A stretch of 8,312 nt of DNA from Planctomycetaceae bacterium (lineage in GTDB: Bacteria; Planctomycetota; Phycisphaerae; Phycisphaerales; SM1A02): the NCBI GenBank assembly GCA_947474205.1, contig CANJIC010000080.1, positions 1-8,312 of the forward strand. Reading direction: 5' to 3'. Shown one piece after another: positions 1-6,710 of the stretch (position 1 is its first letter; each line of letters starts with the position of its first letter). A program made the position numbers and the translations under genes. The notes below the pieces were generated by a model that had not been told where the DNA came from, did no database searches, and worked only from the letters and a program-made list of their open reading frames with translations.

Positions 1-285
1 TTCAATGGTGTCAATGGTGACATCGCCACCGCGCAATGTGGTGCGACGTGGCTTGGGCAACACATGCGTGACCAACGCGGGAATGGTCACGGTTGGATTT
101 AAGTCCACGCGCTCAAAAATAATTCCGGTGCCAGGCGGCGCGGGAGTAATTTCCAACACGGCCTCTTCGCCAAGCATTAAACCCTTGCCGCGCACAATGG
201 CCACGCGCGCAAGCGTGCGCTGCGGATCGACGGTGGTGCCACGCAGTTGCCCCGTTGGAAGAACTTTGGTGGCGACAGGTTTCAT
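1..285 (-). CDS. lpxC: UDP-3-O-acyl-N-acetylglucosamine deacetylase LpxC, N-terminal part (3' end beyond the window)
   Basis: LpxC is the zinc-dependent deacetylase that carries out the committed step of lipid A synthesis in the cytoplasm; its product is the substrate of LpxD. Only the first 95 codons are present, open to the left edge. I read this frame by hand from the reverse complement. It begins [18 protein letters not shown] and carries the family pattern: [18 protein letters not shown] (about residues 23-40), then [22 protein letters not shown], and [15 protein letters not shown] at the edge, just before the expected HLLAAL zinc-ligand motif. The ATG at 285-283 overlaps the lpxD1 stop codon (ATGA), so translational coupling is likely; an AAGG lies only 4 bases upstream. 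The usual His in the GLH motif is Met here (GLML). Some relatives carry an LpxC-FabZ fusion, which this fragment cannot show. The family call is firm. Confidence 0.9.
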   Translation of the reverse strand, partial: MKPVATKVLPTGQLRGTTVDPQRTLARVAIVRGKGLMLGEEAVLEITPAPPGTGIIFERVDLNPTVTIPALVTHVLPKPRRTTLRGGDVTIDTIE

Positions 286-1409
286 GGGACCTTGGGTGGA
301 CCTTTCAGCGGGTCCGTCGCGGGAAGCTTTGTCGGCTCCTCTAGCATTGTCCGTAACTTGCGTGACCATTGTGGCAATTTACGGATTGCGGCGATCACAC
401 GCAATTCCTCGCGGATGTCTTGCGCGGGCATTCCGCCCCAGGTGGCGCCGGCTGGAATGTCGTTCATCACGGCGCTTTTTGCCGCCAAACGCGCGCCATC
501 GCCAATGGTTTTATGGTCGCCAATGCCGCAATAGCCGCCAATTTGCACGCCATTGCCAACGGTCACGCTGCCCGCCAAGCCGCTCATGCCGGCAATGACC
601 GTCATGCGGCCAATGCGGCAACCATGAGCGATCTGGCACAAATTATCTATTTTTGTTCCCGCGCCAATTCGCGTTGAACCAAACTTGGCTCGGTCAACGC
701 AGGTGTTGGCGCCAATTTCAACATCGTCATCAAGCACCACGTTGCCGGTATGTGGAATGCGCGTCAAACTTTTTCCATCCGCGGCGGGGCGATATCCAAA
801 TCCGTCGCCGCCAATCACCGCCGACGCGTGAATGATGACGCGCGCGCCAAGCACACAGCGTTCATCAATGAAGGCGTTGCTGTGAATGACGCAGTGCTCG
901 CCCATGGTCACATTCGCGCCCACGCGCGCGCCCGCGTGCAACACGCACCCTGTTGCAATTTTTGAACCAGCGCCAACGCTCACCAACGGACCAATGCGCG
1001 CGTCTTTGCCAATAGTCGCGCTGGCATCAATGAAAGCGCAAGCATGCACGCCCAACGCCGGCAGCGTTACGGGCGGCGCGAAAGCTTCAAGCACCTTGAC
1101 CACCGCAAGGTCGGCGTTGTCAACGCGAATCAACGCGCGCGGGTGCGCATGAACAACGTGCTCAGAAGTGGCTGAAATTGAGGCAATTGCCGCCTGATGT
1201 GAAAGTGGTGCCTTCACTTGGTTTGCAACAATGGCAATGCGCGCGCGGCAGTTCGCCCACAATTTTGCGTGCGCGTCGCTGGTGATAAATGTCGCCTCAT
1301 GCTCCGTGGCATCCGCCAGCGAAGACAGTCCAGTGAATGCAATATCTCCAGGGCCTTCAAGAGCGCCGCCCACCAAGGCCGCCAGTTGGGAACTTGTCTT
1401 GGGTATCAA
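282..1409 (-). CDS. lpxD: UDP-3-O-acylglucosamine N-acyltransferase LpxD, copy 1
   Basis: LpxD transfers a 3-hydroxyacyl chain from acyl-ACP to the 2-amino group of UDP-3-O-acylglucosamine, the third step of lipid A synthesis in the cytoplasm. The protein has 375 residues, slightly longer than typical. An N-terminal nucleotide-binding domain spans about 1-110. A left-handed beta-helix of hexapeptide repeats follows (about 120-330), with GGDGFGY at 200-206, the [11 protein letters not shown] motif at 230-240, and [15 protein letters not shown] with the presumed catalytic His262. A helical C-terminus ends in a Pro/Lys-rich tail. The start is a TTG at 1409-1407, with AGGA 7 bases upstream and an in-frame TAG just beyond, so no longer start fits. 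The gene lies 25 bases after ompH-B and overlaps lpxC by 4 bases. The N-domain lacks the usual N-x-K-Y segment (it reads ITSDAHAKL), whereas the catalytic strand is close to consensus. A second lpxD lies at 5446-6516. Confidence 0.95.
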   Translation of the reverse strand: MIPKTSSQLAALVGGALEGPGDIAFTGLSSLADATEHEATFITSDAHAKLWANCRARIAIVANQVKAPLSHQAAIASISATSEHVVHAHPRALIRVDNADLAVVKVLEAFAPPVTLPALGVHACAFIDASATIGKDARIGPLVSVGAGSKIATGCVLHAGARVGANVTMGEHCVIHSNAFIDERCVLGARVIIHASAVIGGDGFGYRPAADGKSLTRIPHTGNVVLDDDVEIGANTCVDRAKFGSTRIGAGTKIDNLCQIAHGCRIGRMTVIAGMSGLAGSVTVGNGVQIGGYCGIGDHKTIGDGARLAAKSAVMNDIPAGATWGGMPAQDIREELRVIAAIRKLPQWSRKLRTMLEEPTKLPATDPLKGPPKVP

Positions 1410-1416
1410 CGCAAAT

Positions 1417-1420
1417 TCCT
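1417..1420 (-). promoter_or_regulatory. Ribosome binding site that fixes the TTG start of lpxD1
   Basis: The minus strand reads AGGA followed by 7 bases and then TTG. An in-frame TAG sits three codons upstream of the TTG, overlapping this site, so the TTG is the only reasonable start with a Shine-Dalgarno match. Confidence 0.7.
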
Positions 1421-1434
1421 AAGGACCGAGGCGG

Positions 1435-2031
1435 TCACTTGCCTTGTCTCTTGGAAAAATTCTCGTTCATCTGTTTAATCACAATATCGCTTATGTCAAT
1501 TGCGGGATTAATCCACAACATGCGACGGCCGGAAATTTGCGTCATGACAGGGCGCGTGTCCTTTGGATCAAATGGCGGAGTGGCGTCGTCAAGAAAGACC
1601 GCGTCAATTTGTTGCGCCTTGCAAATGTCGCCCAGGGAAGACTTGATGGCTTGATACGTGTTCTTCAGCAAGAGATTTTTTTCCATATCAAACTTGCGCC
1701 GCGAGAATTCGTCAAAGGCCTTCATGTTTCCAACGGCCTCTTGGATTTTCTTGGTGGTCTCAAAAAAGCCAGGGGAATCTGCCTTAAAGTTCTCCAATTC
1801 CGCTTGCAGGGATTGCGCAATTTGCCCAAGTTTTTCATTCTTGGCGTTCAGTTCCTTGGCGGTTTCTTCCAAGCGCTTTTCACCTGATTTGTGCTCATCA
1901 AGACCGCTATACAAGCGTTCAAGATCCACGGTGGCAATGACGGTTGGTTTTTCAAATGACTTGAAAGCCCACAAAGAAATTGCGGCAAGCGCGACGAACA
2001 ATGTGATTGGCAGCGGAGAGAAGCGACGCAT
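1435..2031 (-). CDS. OmpH/Skp-family periplasmic chaperone, copy B
   Basis: OmpH/Skp proteins form trimers with coiled-coil tentacles that hold unfolded outer-membrane proteins in the periplasm before BamA inserts them. The 198-residue product starts MRRFSPLPITLF and has one hydrophobic N-terminal segment (about residues 7-23), a signal peptide or anchor without an obvious AxA cleavage site. TVDLERLYSGLDEH (34-47) matches the family's first strand and helix. A charged helical stretch (48-135) fits the tentacle. AVFLDDATPP (144-153) and NPAIDISDIVIKQMN (175-189) match the returning body strands and final helix. The ATG at 2031 has GGAG 7 bases upstream. It sits between ompH-A and lpxD1, the place of skp in the bamA-skp-lpxD order of many bacteria. 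It is clearly divergent from copy A. The family is well supported; client range is not visible. Confidence 0.85.
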   Translation of the reverse strand: MRRFSPLPITLFVALAAISLWAFKSFEKPTVIATVDLERLYSGLDEHKSGEKRLEETAKELNAKNEKLGQIAQSLQAELENFKADSPGFFETTKKIQEAVGNMKAFDEFSRRKFDMEKNLLLKNTYQAIKSSLGDICKAQQIDAVFLDDATPPFDPKDTRPVMTQISGRRMLWINPAIDISDIVIKQMNENFSKRQGK

Positions 2032-2038
2032 GTGATTT

Positions 2039-2042
2039 CTCC
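2039..2042 (-). promoter_or_regulatory. Ribosome binding site of ompH copy B
   Basis: GGAG lies on the minus strand 7 bases before the ATG. The rest of the 90-base spacer between the two ompH genes shows only a weak GATGT/ACATC inverted repeat and no convincing terminator or promoter, so transcription probably continues through it. Confidence 0.6.
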
Positions 2043-2121
2043 AAAAATGGTTTTAGATGATGTAAGTGGACATCCATGAAACGAACGGCGGAAAGTGGCG
2101 CAACAAGTGAATGGGCAAAGA

Positions 2122-2769
2122 TTATTTTTTAGCTGGACCAACTGAGGCGGGCGCAGTGGCGTGGGTGTTGTTCATGCGCACAATCAACTTGTCGCTGATA
2201 TCCGTGGAAGGACTGGCGAAAATAATATGGCGGCGGCCAATTTGCTCAAGCACTTGCTGAGACAGCGGAACCTTGGCCTCTCGGCTGGTCATGATTTCAT
2301 TTGTCCCATCATTCACAATGATGTAGTCGTAGTCCTCGCTCTCGGCAAGTTTTGCGCTTTCTTCGCGCAGATGGCGGTAAATGCTTTGCCACATCAGGCT
2401 ATTTTCAAGGTCAAGTTCGCCACCTTTTAACGTTGCCCATTGCTCAAGCTGCAGTTGCTCCAATACCACCTGCTCGGCAATGCGTTGTTGCTCGGCGCCG
2501 TCGGTGGCGGATGCGGCTTGCTTCACTTCCGCCTCAAGTTTTTTCTTGCGGCTGTCTGCCTCATCGCGCATTTGGTTTTGTAAAGCACCAAGCTGCGCTT
2601 CCCAGTCAGATTTTTCTTGGAGCTTATCCAACACCTTGGCTAAATTCAGACTGCCAACTCGGGTGGCTTGAGCGGGGGCCACTGGACGGCTGACACCCCA
2701 TGCAAATGAACCAAGACCAAAAGCGACAAGTGCGGCAATGACGACGGTTTGAATGTTGAAATTTTTCAT
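2122..2769 (-). CDS. OmpH/Skp-family periplasmic chaperone, copy A
   Basis: This is a second Skp-like protein of 215 residues, presumed to guide unfolded outer-membrane proteins to the BAM complex. It begins MKNFNIQTVVIAALVAFGLG, with a hydrophobic segment at about 6-25 that acts as signal peptide or anchor. GSLNLAKVLDKLQE (39-52) corresponds to the family's first body strand and helix. Residues 53-145 are charged and helical with heptad-like spacing, as expected for the tentacles. YDYIIVNDGTNEI (147-159) and STDISDKLIVRMNN (188-201) match the C-terminal body. A short Ala/Pro/Lys tail follows. The frame stays open 21 codons further upstream, but this ATG is preferred because AGGA lies 8 bases before it and because the signal segment follows at once. 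The gene is 72 bases downstream of bamA. Confidence 0.82.
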   Translation of the reverse strand: MKNFNIQTVVIAALVAFGLGSFAWGVSRPVAPAQATRVGSLNLAKVLDKLQEKSDWEAQLGALQNQMRDEADSRKKKLEAEVKQAASATDGAEQQRIAEQVVLEQLQLEQWATLKGGELDLENSLMWQSIYRHLREESAKLAESEDYDYIIVNDGTNEIMTSREAKVPLSQQVLEQIGRRHIIFASPSTDISDKLIVRMNNTHATAPASVGPAKK

Positions 2770-2777
2770 GTGGATCT

Positions 2778-2781
2778 TCCT
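2778..2781 (-). promoter_or_regulatory. Ribosome binding site that fixes the start of ompH copy A
   Basis: AGGA (part of AGGAAG) lies on the minus strand 8 bases before the ATG at 2769. It favours the MKNFNIQ start over an in-frame upstream start at 2832. Confidence 0.65.
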
Positions 2782-2841
2782 ATTTGAGTAAGGTAGTGTA
2801 AATACAGCACTGACATTTTGCCCAGTAAACAATTCCGCAAT

Positions 2842-5367
2842 TTAAAATGGAAGTTCCGCGTTGAACGAGAAAACTTGCGTTTCATCCGTGTCTTGTTTCA
2901 GCAAAGGAACTGCAAAATCGAGTGCGATTGGGGCGGGACCAAGCGCGCCAATGTACAAACGCAATCCAACTCCAACGCTGACCCGGTATTGACTGAACCC
3001 AAGTGGATTTGGAATATCACCCGCGTAACTGTTGCCGGTGACGGTTCCAGAATCCATGAAAGCGACCGCGGTGATGACATCTTGGAAAATGGGAGTTTCA
3101 TATTGCGTGCCGGCGAAGAACATGAACTGACCGCCAATGTTTGTGGCGGGCGCGCCGTTGCTTGGACCTTGATCGGTTGGCGGATAGGAGTTTGGATATC
3201 CCTGCAACTGATATGTCACAGGACTGATGGTGCGAAACGCAAAGCCACGCAATGTGCGGCCGCCCAAATAGAAACGTTCAAACACAGGCGCATTATCGCT
3301 GGCGATGTAGCCCATTTGGGAATTAAATCGCAGCGTGGTTTTGCGGCCAAGAAAATCTTCGTCAAGCGTGAGGAACGTGGTGTAACTGCCGCGCAACATT
3401 GGAAAGCTGTACGCGCCGCCGTACATGCTTGCGGTGACTTCACTCATCGAGCCAGAGCCCGGGCGCGTTTTGCTATCAATGGTGTTGCGAGAAATGGATG
3501 TTGAAAGCACGCCAAATTGACTTGGACCCGCTTGGTCATTGACCACCACAAGTGGCGTGCCCGTTTCAAATTGCGTCAGCGTGACATTTTCTAAACGCAC
3601 GTTGGTTCCAAATGACCAGAAGTCGCCCAGACGCCGGCCAGCTCCAAAGGTCATGGTCGTGCGCTCTTCGGTCCACTGCGGATAAACACGATTGCGATAG
3701 GACAAACTGGTGTTACCCGACCAATCGGTTTCAAACAAATGCGGCTCGCCCAATGAAATGGAATACGTGCTCACATCAATACCTGGCTGAAGGGCAATGG
3801 TGAATGATTGACCCGCGCCGCGGAAAGCGCGGCCCGCGGTGAATTCGCTGAACGACGTTGGCACATCGGCGATGTCAAAGTTGTATTGATTCAAGGAAAT
3901 TTCACCGCCGAAACCTTGATCCGTGCCGATAGCCAAACCAAAGTTCACGCTGCCGGTGTTCTTCTCCTTGATTTCCACAAGCACGTCGCGAGTTCCGGGC
4001 TTATCCGGATCCTCCTCTTGCGGCGTCACGCGAATGTCGTTGAACAAATTGGTGGACTTCAGGCGGATTTGCGTGAGTTCAATTTCGCGGCCATCCATGG
4101 GGCGCCCAGGTTGAAAGCGAACCATGCGGCGGATGATTTTATCGCGCGTGATGAAATTGCCTTGAATTTGCACCAGGCCAGTTTCAAAGCGATCGCCCTC
4201 GGTGATATTGACCAACATGTCCACATCGGCTTCCTCGTTGGCGCGCACATATGTTGTGTTGACTTTCACGTCGATGTAGCCCATGACAAGGTACGCGGTC
4301 TGAATACTTTTTACGCTTAAGTCAATGTTTTTCTTTAAGTACACGTCTCCTGGTCGAAGCGTCATGAGTGAGCGCAGTTGCTCCATTGAAAACACTTTCA
4401 ATAGTCCATCGGCTTTGGCGCTTTCAAGGCGCACGGAGCGCAGTCGATATTCACGACCTTCATCAATGACGAATATCACTTTGGCTTCTTTTTGATCGGA
4501 GTTCAACTCCACGCGTCGATCAACGCGCACATCGACAAAGCCGCGGTCCTTGTAAAATTTATCCAGCGTGGCAACGTCATCCACCAAGGCTTCCTCATCC
4601 AAGTTGCCTTTGCGGAAAATAAAAATCCAAGGCTTGGTTTTAATTTCCGCCGAGAGCAGTTTGTCGGGAAACGCCCGGTTGCCCACAAATTCAACCTCTT
4701 GAATGCGCACGCGCGGGCCTTCCACAATTCGGAAAATTAAAATTCCAGATTCCTTCAGGCGCGATTCATCCACCGTAATTTCCACAAGATAATGACCTTT
4801 GTTTCGGTACAAATCCTTCATCTTCAGAATGCTTTGCTCCAATAGAAAGTCGTCGCGCGGTCCACCTGGATACAACGGAATAACCGCGCGCAATTCCTGA
4901 TCGCTGACCGCCTTGTTGCCCACGGTTTGAATGTCAAGCACCAAACTTTGTTCGATCAATGTGTAGATGACCTCGACAGTGCCGTCGGGTTGCAGCGAGG
5001 CTTCCGCGGTGACCGTTTCAAAATGTCCCAGGCGATACAAACTTGCCACGTCGGCGCGCACCGCCAGTGATTCATATGGCTCGCCCGCTCCAATGCGCAG
5101 ATTATTTTTCACCTCTTGCTCGCTGATACGGCTCAGGCCTTTGATGGTCACCAACGAAATCGGACGATCGGCGAAAGTTTGGTCCTCAATGTCGCCGGCG
5201 CGCGCGGTCGGCGCGGTCAATGCGATCATGAGGAACATCATGAGCAAAACAAAATTGAATCGCCAGTTGTTCGGGCGACAACCCAAGCAACCGCGTTGGC
5301 GGACGGGCCTTTGCATTTCTACTTTGCAGGATAACCATGCGCAAGAATGGGCGCACCGCTGCAACAC
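2842..5367 (-). CDS. bamA: Outer-membrane beta-barrel assembly factor BamA (Omp85 family)
   Basis: BamA is the core of the machine that folds and inserts beta-barrel proteins into the outer membrane. From the GTG at 5367 the product has 841 residues. A hydrophobic signal core ends TARA at about 57. Five POTRA domains follow at roughly 70-139, 141-217, 219-304, 306-391 and 393-469, each with the strand-helix-helix-strand pattern (e.g. VGNKAVSDQELR, VEFVGNRAFPDKLL, VQIQGNFITRDKI). A 16-strand-type barrel follows (about 470-841), with TLRGF (705-709), equivalent to the conserved VRGF of loop 6, and a C-terminal aromatic beta-signal ending in Phe (FNAELPF). Five POTRAs mark BamA rather than TamA. 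The GTG was chosen because GGAGG lies 7 bases upstream; the ATG at 5316 gives a more usual signal peptide (824 residues) but has no clear ribosome site. The frame is open to a TTG at 5415. It probably heads the operon with the ompH, lpxD and lpxC genes. Confidence 0.96.
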   Translation of the reverse strand: MLQRCAHSCAWLSCKVEMQRPVRQRGCLGCRPNNWRFNFVLLMMFLMIALTAPTARAGDIEDQTFADRPISLVTIKGLSRISEQEVKNNLRIGAGEPYESLAVRADVASLYRLGHFETVTAEASLQPDGTVEVIYTLIEQSLVLDIQTVGNKAVSDQELRAVIPLYPGGPRDDFLLEQSILKMKDLYRNKGHYLVEITVDESRLKESGILIFRIVEGPRVRIQEVEFVGNRAFPDKLLSAEIKTKPWIFIFRKGNLDEEALVDDVATLDKFYKDRGFVDVRVDRRVELNSDQKEAKVIFVIDEGREYRLRSVRLESAKADGLLKVFSMEQLRSLMTLRPGDVYLKKNIDLSVKSIQTAYLVMGYIDVKVNTTYVRANEEADVDMLVNITEGDRFETGLVQIQGNFITRDKIIRRMVRFQPGRPMDGREIELTQIRLKSTNLFNDIRVTPQEEDPDKPGTRDVLVEIKEKNTGSVNFGLAIGTDQGFGGEISLNQYNFDIADVPTSFSEFTAGRAFRGAGQSFTIALQPGIDVSTYSISLGEPHLFETDWSGNTSLSYRNRVYPQWTEERTTMTFGAGRRLGDFWSFGTNVRLENVTLTQFETGTPLVVVNDQAGPSQFGVLSTSISRNTIDSKTRPGSGSMSEVTASMYGGAYSFPMLRGSYTTFLTLDEDFLGRKTTLRFNSQMGYIASDNAPVFERFYLGGRTLRGFAFRTISPVTYQLQGYPNSYPPTDQGPSNGAPATNIGGQFMFFAGTQYETPIFQDVITAVAFMDSGTVTGNSYAGDIPNPLGFSQYRVSVGVGLRLYIGALGPAPIALDFAVPLLKQDTDETQVFSFNAELPF

Positions 5368-5379
5368 ACGTGTGCCTCC
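5365..5379 (-). promoter_or_regulatory. Strong ribosome binding site and GTG start of bamA, with a palindrome over the start
   Basis: The minus strand reads GGAGG, then CACACGT, then GTG: a near-ideal Shine-Dalgarno site at 7-base spacing. The spacer and start codon together form a perfect 10-bp palindrome, CACACGTGTG (5365-5374). This supports the GTG start but leaves an unusually long N-terminal region before the signal core. Confidence 0.55.
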
Positions 5380-5445
5380 ATGAAATAAAACCTCAAGCGC
5401 CTCGCCGCCACGCAATCAAAGTTGGTTGCTAGGCTTGCGGTTCCT
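5368..5445. promoter_or_regulatory. Short divergent intergenic region between bamA and lpxD2
   Basis: The two genes point away from each other, so their promoters should lie here or just inside the coding starts. The region has a short AT-rich stretch (ATGAAATAAAAC, 5380-5391). I could not find convincing -35 and -10 pairs at proper spacing on either strand. The role is inferred from layout alone. Confidence 0.4.
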
Positions 5446-6516
5446 ATGTCCATGCGACTTGATGAATTGGCCAAAAAAATTGGATCCACATTGCGCGGAG
5501 ACGGCGCGGTGCAGGTGCATTCGTGCGCCCCAATTGAACGAGCCCAACAGGGTCAAGTTGCTTTTCTGGCCAACCGCAAATACGCCGCGCATTTGACCAC
5601 CACCAACGCCAGCGCCGTGATTGTGTCCAGCGGCACCACGGCCAAGGCGGGCGTGGCCATATTGGAGGCCGTCGATCCATACTTCGCATTTCGCGAAGCC
5701 ATGGTGGCGCTTCATGGCTTTCGAAAACATCCAGCGCCCATTTTTGCGGCGGTAAAAAATAATTCCATTTCAGAGCGCGCCGTCATTCATGCCAGCGCGA
5801 AATTGGACCACGGGTGCGTGGTGCATGCGGGCGCGGTGATAGAGGACGGCGCCACGCTTGGCGCGCGGTGCGTGATCTATCCCAACGCGTATGTTGGCGT
5901 GGGCGTGAAAATTGGCGACGATTGCATTCTGTATCCGGGCGTATGCGTCTACGACGGTTGCGTGATTGGCGACCGCGTCACGCTGCACGCCAACACGGTG
6001 ATTGGCAGCGACGGTTTTGGTTTCGCCACGCATAAGGGTCGCCACGAAAAAATTCCGCAATCTGGAATTGTGGTGATTGAGGACGATGTTGAAATTGGTT
6101 CCTGCTGCGTCATTGAGCGCGCGGCCATGGAGGAGACGCGCATTGGCGCGGGCACAAAATTCGCGGATTTGATTTCCATTGGTCACGGAACGCGCATTGG
6201 AAAGCATTGTTTGCTTGTGAGCTTGGTGGGCATCAGTGGCAGCGTTGACATGGGAAATTATGTTGTGCTTGGTGGGCAAGTCGGCGTAACGGGCCATCTT
6301 TCCATTGGTGATGGCGTGCAAGTGGCGGGCAAGTCCGCCGTGGTTGGAGATATTGCCGCGGGCATGCGTGTGGCCGGTGTTCCCGCCATTGAAAGCGACA
6401 AGGCCTTGCGAAATCATCTTGTATTTCGGGACTTGTTTGACATGTCGCGAAAATTAAAATCGCTTGAGCGCGAAGTGGCCAAACTGCAAGCCGCCAAAGG
6501 TGGCGCCGACACATAG
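5446..6516 (+). CDS. lpxD: LpxD-like UDP-3-O-acylglucosamine N-acyltransferase, copy 2 (paralogue)
   Basis: This is a second complete LpxD-type acyltransferase of 356 residues, presumed cytoplasmic and acting on a UDP-acylglucosamine. The N-domain (1-105) is close to family consensus, including VAFLANRKYAAHL (38-50) followed by SAVIV. Hexapeptide repeats form the left-handed beta-helix (about 108-318), with GSDGFGF at 187-193, VEIGSCCVIERAAM at 215-228 and the presumed catalytic His247 in ISIGHGTRIG. The C-terminus FDMSRKLKSLEREVAKL (331-347) is a short coiled helix resembling that of proteobacterial LpxD. Around the catalytic His it differs from the common KIDNLVQIAHN pattern (KFADLISIGHG), so substrate or chain preference may differ from copy 1. 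The start is uncertain: ATG 5446 was chosen over ATG 5452 and an upstream TTG at 5422; none has a strong ribosome site. It diverges from bamA; gcvT follows 194 bases later. Confidence 0.9.
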   Translation: MSMRLDELAKKIGSTLRGDGAVQVHSCAPIERAQQGQVAFLANRKYAAHLTTTNASAVIVSSGTTAKAGVAILEAVDPYFAFREAMVALHGFRKHPAPIFAAVKNNSISERAVIHASAKLDHGCVVHAGAVIEDGATLGARCVIYPNAYVGVGVKIGDDCILYPGVCVYDGCVIGDRVTLHANTVIGSDGFGFATHKGRHEKIPQSGIVVIEDDVEIGSCCVIERAAMEETRIGAGTKFADLISIGHGTRIGKHCLLVSLVGISGSVDMGNYVVLGGQVGVTGHLSIGDGVQVAGKSAVVGDIAAGMRVAGVPAIESDKALRNHLVFRDLFDMSRKLKSLEREVAKLQAAKGGADT

Positions 6517-6542
6517 AGCGACACGAATTCATTTTTAGCTCA

Positions 6543-6692
6543 ATCATCTTTCACACATTCATCTTTCACACATTCATCTTCAGCACCTTCATCTTCAACG
6601 ACTCCATCTCTCACGCATTCATCTTTCACACACTCATCTTTCACACACTCATCTTCAAAACATTCATCTTCAACACATCCATCTTCAGCACC
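6543..6692 (+). repeat. 15-bp tandem repeat, ten copies, G-depleted on the plus strand
   Basis: Ten contiguous units of exactly 15 bases can be phased by eye. The consensus is TTCATCTTTCACACA. Copies start at 6543, 6558, 6573, 6588, 6603, 6618, 6633, 6648, 6663 and 6678; a decayed eleventh begins at 6693. Copies 2 and 6 are identical to each other, copy 1 differs from them at its first base and copy 7 at its first base. Copies 3 and 10 share the variant ending TCAGCACC. Across all 150 bases the plus strand has only four G residues, while about one third of bases are C. The variant pattern (copies 3 and 10 alike, 2 and 6 alike) suggests expansion by duplication of multi-unit blocks. Confidence 0.93.
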
Positions 6693-6700
6693 TTCACCAC

Positions 6701-6704
6701 AGGA
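6701..6704 (+). promoter_or_regulatory. Ribosome binding site of gcvT
   Basis: AGGA lies 6 bases before the ATG at 6711, directly after the repeat array. It fixes the gcvT start and shows the repeat lies outside the coding sequence. Confidence 0.75.
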
Positions 6705-6710
6705 AATACA

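Larger units (their letters stand above)
6517..6710 (+). other. lpxD2-gcvT spacer: G-poor leader with tandem repeats
   Basis: This 194-base gene-free stretch begins with 26 bases of AT-rich sequence (GAATTCATTTTTAGC near 6524-6538). It then holds the 15-bp repeat array (6543-6692) and ends with the gcvT ribosome binding site. No clear promoter lies between the repeat and gcvT, so the repeat is probably transcribed as part of the gcvT leader. No hairpin plus T-run terminator is visible. Confidence 0.6.

Noticed and set aside
369..1152. Several plus-strand open frames over lpxD1.
   Set aside because: They are shadows of a repetitive hexapeptide-coding gene; their products show only biased composition and no family motifs.
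2032..2121. Possible terminator or promoter in the gap between the two ompH genes.
   Set aside because: The only inverted repeat is a 5-bp stem (GATGT/ACATC) without a T-run, and no well-spaced promoter hexamers are visible.
5422..5450. TTGGTT and TATGTC with 17-base spacing as a promoter for lpxD2.
   Set aside because: Transcription would begin after the likely ATG codons, and both hexamers match the consensus poorly.
5770..6417. Long minus-strand open frame opposite lpxD2, His/Asn/Ala-rich.
   Set aside because: It mirrors the codon bias of the hexapeptide repeats on the plus strand, where the protein is plainly LpxD.
6543..6692. CRISPR array.
   Set aside because: Units are contiguous 15-mers without unique spacers, and there are no cas genes. 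It is a simple tandem repeat.
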